Shown one piece after another: positions 31,438 to 35,687 of a stretch of 35,687 bases of DNA. Position 1 is the stretch's first letter. The number at the start of each line of letters is the position of its first letter. A program made the translations under genes and the position numbers. Under the pieces are notes generated by a model that had not been told where the DNA came from, did no database searches, and saw only the letters and a program-made list of their open reading frames with translations. The stretch comes from a virus. The stretch spans positions 1 through 35,687 of IMG/VR virus record IMGVR_UViG_3300028388_002326; one strand, written 5' to 3'.

Positions 31438-31605
31438 ATGGCTAAAACGCAGGACAACTCACGAGTGATCCAGAAGGTAGACTGTAGGCGTAAGTTTGCG
31501 CCTGTAAGTTCATTCCCTCGTAGGCTACGATCACACGATCGTCCTGTGCTTAAAGATAGGAGTTGTGACGAGTCAACCCCTGCGAATGATTTTATCACTG
31601 GATAG
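31438..31605 (+). CDS. Small basic protein (55 aa)
   Basis: This 55-residue frame, from ATG 31438 with a strong SD, ends at TAG 31605. It is Arg/Lys-rich with two Cys. It contains 'VIQKVDCRRKFAPVSS' and 'RPVLKDRSCDE', which resemble 'VQKVRSRKLEPTVMKDRS' in the 76-residue gene at 5244. A rho-independent terminator follows 35 bases later, so it may be a one-gene transcript. Its function is unknown; small basic proteins at such positions can bind nucleic acid or act on host proteins. Confidence 0.6.
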   Translation: MAKTQDNSRVIQKVDCRRKFAPVSSFPRRLRSHDRPVLKDRSCDESTPANDFITG

Positions 31606-31639
31606 CAGTAAGTCAATAACAGTGTGGTTAGGGAACCTT

Positions 31640-31665
31640 GCCCGTACTTCGGTACGGGCTTTTTT
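31640..31665 (+). terminator. Rho-independent terminator
   Basis: GCCCGTAC, a TTCG tetraloop, GTACGGGC, then six T: an eight-base-pair perfect GC-rich stem with a stable loop and U-tract. It ends the transcript of the 55-residue gene and insulates it from the following operon, whose first SD (AAGGAG) is just downstream. Confidence 0.95.
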
Positions 31666-31679
31666 ATTAAGGAGAACAT

Positions 31680-32171
31680 ATGGGACTTAAAGAGTACATG
31701 GATGCCTGCAAAGGCGAGGAGGACAATGTGAAAAAAGATAATGATCCGGTCAACCACCCAAAGCATTATACATCGCACCCTTCAGGAGTAGAAGCCATTC
31801 AGATCTGCGAACATTTTGGATTTTCAATAGGCAACTGTCTGAAGTACTTATGGCGGGCAGGGCTCAAGAATGATGCCATAGAAGACCTGAAAAAGGCTCG
31901 GTGGTATCTTGACCGTGAGATCGCTAAGCGCGAGAAGGAAGCAGGTATCGAATATCTGGTTGAGGACAAGAGTACAGAAGCAGCCGGTCCCTCAGCTAAC
32001 TGGGAGTACATCTGCGGGGAGTGTGCTGCGTGGGCTGGTGGTACTTGGCCAGACAACCACCTCGCAACGTTTCATGAAGGCGAGTGCGACGGTTGTGGCA
32101 AGTCCACGTCTTTGGCCAACGTAGGCGACTGGAACTGGCCTGACGGAAAGAAAAGGGGAATGCGTGACTAA
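31680..32171 (+). CDS. DUF3310 protein with C-terminal zinc ribbon
   Basis: This 163-residue protein is preceded by AAGGAG. Residues 21-82 match DUF3310: 'NDPVNHPKHYTSHPSGVEAIQ' in part, 'FGFSIGNCLKYLWRAGLK', then 'DLKKARWYLDREI'. Known members include T7 gp1.7-like nucleotide-kinase relatives, common in phage early regions. After a short linker, residues 112-140 add a zinc ribbon (CGEC...CDGCGKS) that is not part of the standard domain. It is the first gene of the right-hand plus operon, directly after a terminator, so it probably has its own promoter nearby. Role inferred: nucleotide metabolism; the zinc ribbon may bind nucleic acid. Confidence 0.8.
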   Translation: MGLKEYMDACKGEEDNVKKDNDPVNHPKHYTSHPSGVEAIQICEHFGFSIGNCLKYLWRAGLKNDAIEDLKKARWYLDREIAKREKEAGIEYLVEDKSTEAAGPSANWEYICGECAAWAGGTWPDNHLATFHEGECDGCGKSTSLANVGDWNWPDGKKRGMRD

Positions 32172-32559
32172 GATAACATTGGAGAAAGGAATAGCGTTTC
32201 TGCCTAACGGTGAGGAAGTGTCAAACGTGTCACTAGACTTAATCCGTGCAGCACCGGATATGCTTGATGTTCTGCAGGCGTTGTCCTTGGAGCCTGACAT
32301 ACAGATGGGTGAGCACGCTTGGGAGTGTCGCTTTTGTGGACGTGAATACAGCGTCATGATGGGTGACAATGAGCTGCCAGAGATCTGTCCGGACAGTGAC
32401 TGTCCCGGCTATCAAATGCGGGAGGTTGTAGCAAGGGCCACAGGCACGTCGCTGTACAGGCTGGAAGCAATGCGCCGTATTAAAGCTGGTGACAATAAAC
32501 TAATCAGAGACCTCATCGCGTGTATCAATGAGGGTGTGTTGAGTATGCTATTGGATTAG
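32164..32559 (+). CDS. Small zinc-ribbon hypothetical protein
   Basis: This 131-residue protein uses GTG 32164, overlapping the previous gene by eight bases. It has a CRFC ... CPDSDCPGY zinc ribbon near residues 55-82 between two helical parts ('VSLDLIRAAPDMLDVLQAL' and 'RLEAMRRIKAGDNKLIRDLI'). No family is recognised. It belongs to a run of at least five small proteins with paired Cys in this operon, some of which may interact with host RNA polymerase or DNA-processing proteins, as such proteins do in other phages. That role is only a guess. Confidence 0.55.
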   Translation: MTKITLEKGIAFLPNGEEVSNVSLDLIRAAPDMLDVLQALSLEPDIQMGEHAWECRFCGREYSVMMGDNELPEICPDSDCPGYQMREVVARATGTSLYRLEAMRRIKAGDNKLIRDLIACINEGVLSMLLD

Positions 32560-32568
32560 GAGAGACCC

Positions 32569-32985
32569 ATGAGCCACGTGGCACTGGAACAAGCAATTTG
32601 TCCTGTCTGCGCCACCAAGCACGATACTGGTGTTCTGCTGGACACAAGTCTCCGTGAAGATGCATTCGAGGAGCGTGCAGTAACGACGCACTTCGAGATG
32701 TGTCCTGAGCACAAGGAGATGGAGGAAAAGAATCTCATCGCCCTTGTTGGTGTTGACCTTGAGCAGTCTGAAGTGTCTGAGAATGACAAGATTACTCCTG
32801 AGGGTGCGTACCGTACTGGCAGAGTAATGCATATCGACGACGGCATTGCTCAGCAGATCTTCAACGTGACAATCACAACATCTCTCGTATTTGTTGAGGA
32901 TGAAGTGATCGACAAGCTGATGCAGATGTACAAAGCACAAACAGGTATCGATCTGGAGGAACAAGATGGGCAAGAAGATAAGTGA
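32569..32985 (+). CDS. Hypothetical protein, CPVC...HD...C-E-H type
   Basis: This is a 138-residue acidic protein preceded by AGGAGA. It begins 'ALEQAICPVCATKHDTGVLLDTSL' and has 'FEMCPEHKEMEEKNLIALVGVD'. This pairing of CPxC..HDxGxL with a later CxxH is a pattern I know from short uncharacterised phage proteins and suggests a metal site. The C-terminal part is beta-rich (QQIFNVTITTSLVFVEDEV) and then acidic. It overlaps the next gene by about 20 bases. Function unknown. Confidence 0.6.
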   Translation: MSHVALEQAICPVCATKHDTGVLLDTSLREDAFEERAVTTHFEMCPEHKEMEEKNLIALVGVDLEQSEVSENDKITPEGAYRTGRVMHIDDGIAQQIFNVTITTSLVFVEDEVIDKLMQMYKAQTGIDLEEQDGQEDK

Positions 32986-33277
32986 CTTCCCAAAAGAAGC
33001 ACAAGCCCTGATCGAGCGGCTGTTGGAAGACTATCCTGATATACAAGCAGCAGTGTTGCTCGTTGAATATGATCCTGTATTGAAAGATGCGGATCTTGCA
33101 AGTTGTTTCATGCAGTCTCAGACCGAAGAGTTTGAAGACGTGAAAAGGTTTCATTCAATGTGTTTGCATGGCGCAAACGCAGTTAACAGTAAGGTCATGT
33201 GTGATCTTGCTGGTCTAATCGAGTTGTACCGTACAACTAAAGAAAAAGCAGAAGGAGAAACTGAAGATGACAGCTGA
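32966..33277 (+). CDS. Hypothetical protein
   Basis: This is a 103-residue acidic helical protein. Its ATG lies 20 bases inside the end of the previous gene and is preceded by GGAGGAAC. It has no recognisable domain: an N-terminal helix (FPKEAQALIERLLEDYPDIQA), a central region with two Cys, and an acidic tail (KAEGETEDDS). The following AAA+ gene starts 11 bases inside its end, so all three are likely translated together. Confidence 0.5.
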   Translation: MGKKISDFPKEAQALIERLLEDYPDIQAAVLLVEYDPVLKDADLASCFMQSQTEEFEDVKRFHSMCLHGANAVNSKVMCDLAGLIELYRTTKEKAEGETEDDS

Positions 33278-34655
33278 TGAAAATGCCCCCCGTGATCTGG
33301 TTGATGGACGTATCCGCCCAGTATCAATGGAGACAGCTATGAAGCGTATCCGTGCCCGTATCAAGCACGGTAACGTAAGTGTGGACCAGAAGGCTTTGGT
33401 TCTTGAAGGTGAAGCTGGCTGCGGTAAGACCAGTATCGCAATGCATACTATCGAGGAAGAACTCGGTATTAAGACCGTAACTGGTAAGACAGGGTTGGAT
33501 CCGTTCAAAGTCTGCTTGGGTGCTCAGCAGGTTGAGGAGTTGCTGGCGGCCGGTATCAAGGTGGGAGAGGACAAGGATGGTAATCCCCAGATCATTCAGG
33601 CCGTTCATGAGAACCTCATCCCGAGGCAGCATCACGTGGACTCCGGTGACTACACGTTCGATATCAACGGTAAGAGCCGCACTGTCATTCCTTGGTTCTT
33701 TGATGAGATCTTCACCGGTAACATGGCTCAGATGAATCAGCTGCGTTCAGCGCTGACCCTGAATCAGATCGGCTCGATCGATATCCCCAAGGAAGTCTGT
33801 GTCATCGGAACCACTAACCCTGAGGACGTTGTCTACTCATCACGTAAGAGTGTTGACGGTGCTGTGATGGACCGCTGTGAGATCCTGCGTGTCTATCTGA
33901 GCTTTGAGCACCACCAGCGCTACTTGGCCAAGCAGGAAGCCAAGGGTGACTTCCCGGCCGTATGTCGGCTGTTCCTCCGTATGGATGAGAACAAGGACAT
34001 CTGGAAGAAAGCCTCGCCGCGTTTCTGGCATCAGGGCTTTGGGCTTGTCTGGCAGGAGCTGAGCGGTGAGCTGGACTATGAAGATCCTGATCTCATGGTT
34101 CTGTTCTCTCAGGCTCTCTCTGGTCACTTCCAAGAGATCGCCAAGCGCAACAAGCAGCGTCGTAGTAAGGAGAAGCTCAGCGTGACAGCTGATGCGCTTA
34201 TCGCACGGTTCATGAACTTCATCGAGCATGGCGATGACCCTCATTACTATCCGCTCTCTGGTAATGCTGTACTGCGTGCTGGCGAAGACAAGAAGCTGGC
34301 CAAGAAGCACATGGACCTGTTTGATCACTGGCACAAGCACAACGGCCAGTCCTTCATCGGTGTCACCATCCAAGACATGAGCACGGTTATCTGTCAGGAG
34401 GATGACATCACCAAGGCACAGGCTAAGCATGTCAGTAACCTGTTGGGTAACAGTGGTTCTGGTTTGTCTGTTCAGTTCTTCCGTGAGCTGTATAACACCA
34501 AGCGTAATACTCCGGTGTACGAGAAGATCTATGCGGCTCTCAAGGGAACCAAGGCGTTCACTGATATTGCTGAAGCGATGCAGCAGAACGACAAGATGGT
34601 TCGTGAGCTGAAAGAGAATCGCATGAAACAGAAGAAGCTGCAGGAGGAACTCTAA
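33267..34655 (+). CDS. MoxR-type AAA+ ATPase
   Basis: This 462-residue protein has Walker A 'GEAGCGKTS' (48-56), Walker B 'VIPWFFDE' (140-147), sensor 1 'GTTNPED' (181-187) and an arginine-finger region 'MDRCEIL' (201-207). These spacings match MoxR/RavA-like AAA+ proteins. An inserted basic loop lies between Walker A and B. The C-terminal ~200 residues are helical and end in QKKLQEEL. MoxR ATPases usually work with a VWA-domain partner in protein or metal-cofactor remodelling; large phages often carry both. The last gene in this window (35607) could begin such a partner but is too short to tell. GAGAAACTGAAG precedes the start. Confidence 0.85.
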   Translation: MTADENAPRDLVDGRIRPVSMETAMKRIRARIKHGNVSVDQKALVLEGEAGCGKTSIAMHTIEEELGIKTVTGKTGLDPFKVCLGAQQVEELLAAGIKVGEDKDGNPQIIQAVHENLIPRQHHVDSGDYTFDINGKSRTVIPWFFDEIFTGNMAQMNQLRSALTLNQIGSIDIPKEVCVIGTTNPEDVVYSSRKSVDGAVMDRCEILRVYLSFEHHQRYLAKQEAKGDFPAVCRLFLRMDENKDIWKKASPRFWHQGFGLVWQELSGELDYEDPDLMVLFSQALSGHFQEIAKRNKQRRSKEKLSVTADALIARFMNFIEHGDDPHYYPLSGNAVLRAGEDKKLAKKHMDLFDHWHKHNGQSFIGVTIQDMSTVICQEDDITKAQAKHVSNLLGNSGSGLSVQFFRELYNTKRNTPVYEKIYAALKGTKAFTDIAEAMQQNDKMVRELKENRMKQKKLQEEL

Positions 34656-34657
34656 TG
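34642..34657 (+). promoter_or_regulatory. Junction cassette, copy 1 (SD + overlapping stop/start)
   Basis: AGGAGGAACTCTAATG: the end of the AAA+ gene (..EEL-stop) supplies the Shine-Dalgarno, and the TAA stop overlaps the next ATG. The same 16 bases recur with one change at 34794-34809 and exactly at 35075-35090. Confidence 0.85.
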
Positions 34658-34807
34658 ACTGATGAAACGAAAGAGACGTTTTTTATGCTACTATGTTCCG
34701 AATGCGGCGACCGTTTGGGATACTCTATTAACGTAGATGCCAGATCTGACCATCTACTCTGTAATGACTGTTACTTAGATCATCAAGACGAGGAGGAGGA
34801 ACTCTAG
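34655..34807 (+). CDS. Small zinc-ribbon protein (50 aa)
   Basis: This 50-residue frame runs from ATG 34655, overlapping the AAA+ stop, to TAG 34807. It holds two Cys pairs, CSEC and CNDC (C14, C17, C36, C39), a compact zinc ribbon. It ends DEEEEL, whose codons form the SD of the next gene. Its reading frame is fully supported by the overlapping start and stop on both sides. The function is unknown; a small zinc-ribbon adaptor is possible. Confidence 0.75.
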   Translation: MTDETKETFFMLLCSECGDRLGYSINVDARSDHLLCNDCYLDHQDEEEEL

Positions 34808-34809
34808 TG
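34794..34809 (+). promoter_or_regulatory. Junction cassette, copy 2
   Basis: AGGAGGAACTCTAGTG, identical to copies 1 and 3 except that the start codon is GTG and the stop is TAG. Confidence 0.85.
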
Positions 34810-35088
34810 AACACAGTAACTGATGTGAACGTACTTGTAACTGACGCTGAAGCGGATGCTTATGTTAAACATATGGCTGAGCACGATGTACGAGTAGACA
34901 GGCTAAAACAACTTGTCTGTGATAGGCTAAAGAACGATCCATCTTTTACGCATTTGTATGGCTCAGAGGACCTTCGGACAGCTATTTCTTCTGTGTTTGT
35001 AAACGGTAAGTTTTTAGGACTTAAAGTTTGTACAGATTATAAACTTACTGGTACATGCTTTAGGCTTGGTTACGAGGAGGAACTCTAA
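34807..35088 (+). CDS. Hypothetical protein (93 aa)
   Basis: This 93-residue protein starts at GTG 34807 within junction cassette 2. Its N-terminal half is helical (VTDAEADAYVKHMAEHDVRVDRL) and the C-terminal half beta-rich with 'KVCTDYKLTGTCFRLGYEEEL'. It ends with EEEL, as the two genes before it end in EEL and EEEEL. No family is recognised. Confidence 0.6.
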   Translation: MNTVTDVNVLVTDAEADAYVKHMAEHDVRVDRLKQLVCDRLKNDPSFTHLYGSEDLRTAISSVFVNGKFLGLKVCTDYKLTGTCFRLGYEEEL

Positions 35089-35090
35089 TG
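35075..35090 (+). promoter_or_regulatory. Junction cassette, copy 3
   Basis: AGGAGGAACTCTAATG, identical to copy 1, joining the 93-residue gene to the 67-residue gene. Confidence 0.85.
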
Positions 35091-35291
35091 AAAGTCGTAA
35101 TGCATACTGACGACACAACACAGCAGGACTTCAAGTTTGGTGCTATAGAGATCAGAACAACTGATCCGCAGGAGGCGTTTGCTTTAGGTGAAGTCATGGA
35201 GAAGGCTTACTCTAACGGGAAACGCTGTTGTTGCGGAAGCTGGGGTCAAGGTATGTTTATTCGCTTTCCTCTTACTGAAAGGAAATCCTAA
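35088..35291 (+). CDS. Hypothetical small protein (67 aa)
   Basis: This 67-residue protein starts at ATG 35088, overlapping the previous TAA. It has a strand-helix-strand layout (KFGAIEIRTTDPQEAFALGEVMEKAY) and a Cys cluster, RCCCGSWG, near its end. The next gene overlaps its stop (TAATG). Function unknown; the sequence is too short to classify. Confidence 0.6.
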   Translation: MKVVMHTDDTTQQDFKFGAIEIRTTDPQEAFALGEVMEKAYSNGKRCCCGSWGQGMFIRFPLTERKS

Positions 35292-35614
35292 TGGCAATGG
35301 CACCAGTATGTTTCTGTAAGGACGGAGGTCCTGCGGTAGAGATGCGCTGCCTGAAGAACGGTGTTGGTCTAGTGCATCACTGCGAAGTAGAGAACGAACA
35401 TATGTATCCTAAGTCTTACCGTGGGGACGCATGGAGGTGTCCCCACTGTAACAACGTAGTCGTCATCTGCGGCACTGCTGTACGTCCTGAAGGGCATCCA
35501 ATAGAGCTGATGCAGGCCGTGCATGAGATACCAGTGGCGTCTACAGAAGAGGATATTGAGAAGAGCAAAGAGAAGTATGTGCCTCCACACTGGATAGGAG
35601 ATCTTCATGGCTGA
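35291..35614 (+). CDS. Zinc-ribbon hypothetical protein (107 aa)
   Basis: This 107-residue protein is preceded by AAAGGAAATCC. It contains 'CFCKDGGPAVEMRCL', 'HHCEVENEH' and 'WRCPHCNNVVVICG', at least one complete CxxC...C zinc ribbon. Its overall look fits small phage proteins that bind zinc through three or four Cys pairs. It overlaps the final gene of the window by eight bases. Function unknown. Confidence 0.6.
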   Translation: MAMAPVCFCKDGGPAVEMRCLKNGVGLVHHCEVENEHMYPKSYRGDAWRCPHCNNVVVICGTAVRPEGHPIELMQAVHEIPVASTEEDIEKSKEKYVPPHWIGDLHG

Positions 35615-35687
35615 AGACCGGGAACAGAGTCTGTTTGGATATGAAGCAGACCCAGAAAAAGTAGAGAAAGGTGAGAAGGCGTTTCAT
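35607..35687 (+). CDS. Truncated gene at right edge
   Basis: ATG 35607, with GGAG eight bases upstream (TAGGAGATCTTC), opens a frame that runs off the window after 27 residues, beginning MAEDREQSLFGYEADPEKVE. The 'SLFGYE' start is not diagnostic. Because it follows a MoxR-type ATPase operon, a VWA-like partner is one possibility, but nothing in these residues proves it. Confidence 0.55.
   Translation, partial: MAEDREQSLFGYEADPEKVEKGEKAFH

Noticed and set aside
31416-31778. Minus-strand frame opposite the 55-residue gene and DUF3310 gene start
   Set aside because: It runs through a rho-independent terminator and lies antisense to well-supported genes.
33840-34430. 196-residue minus-strand frame inside the AAA+ gene
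   Set aside because: It is a codon-bias shadow antisense to a gene with complete Walker and sensor motifs; it has no ribosome site.

Overview
The window is a 35.7 kb piece of a large tailed-phage genome, probably a myovirus. It carries a gp25/W-like baseplate gene, a baseplate J-like gene, a long tail-appendage block, a terminase large subunit and early-type metabolism genes. Genes are packed head to tail with 1-8 base overlaps, strong Shine-Dalgarno sites and TTG/GTG starts. There are no rRNA, tRNA, CRISPR or integration genes. The host cannot be read from the sequence. A Gram-negative host is suggested only weakly, by the heptosyltransferase-like domain.

Layout: (1) 1-13 kb, plus strand: baseplate genes (gp25-like, J-like, a third baseplate-type protein), then tail-appendage proteins including five consecutive paralogues with a shared 'R-x-YP-F/L ... 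V/I-D-A' N-terminus. (2) 13-18 kb, plus: a giant repeat-rich appendage gene, split in two by a 38-bp tandem duplication. (3) 18-23 kb, plus: a Cys-rich protein, an Stf0-like sulfotransferase, a CxxC..KH protein, a fused GT9-GT2 glycosyltransferase and small genes. (4) 23.2-25.5 kb, minus: four small genes of virion-associated appearance. (5) 25.5-28.0 kb, plus: an 847-residue primase/helicase-like protein whose NTPase loop looks lost. (6) 28.2-31.4 kb, minus: terminase large subunit interrupted at Walker B by an intein. (7) 31.4 kb to the end, plus: early-type genes including a DUF3310 protein, several zinc-ribbon small proteins and a MoxR-type AAA+ ATPase.

The most unusual locus is the terminase. 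The N-extein plus N-intein lie in one frame, a two-motif LAGLIDADG endonuclease with its own ribosome site lies in a second, and the C-intein plus C-extein lie in the third. The frame upstream stays open across the whole endonuclease. This resembles a fractured or split-intein gene, but with an overprinted LAGLIDADG gene. Other points worth checking are the inverted first ~105 bases, the 38-bp frameshifting duplication, the five-paralogue array, three identical gene-junction cassettes near the right end, and two divergent gene pairs with no room for a promoter between their start codons.
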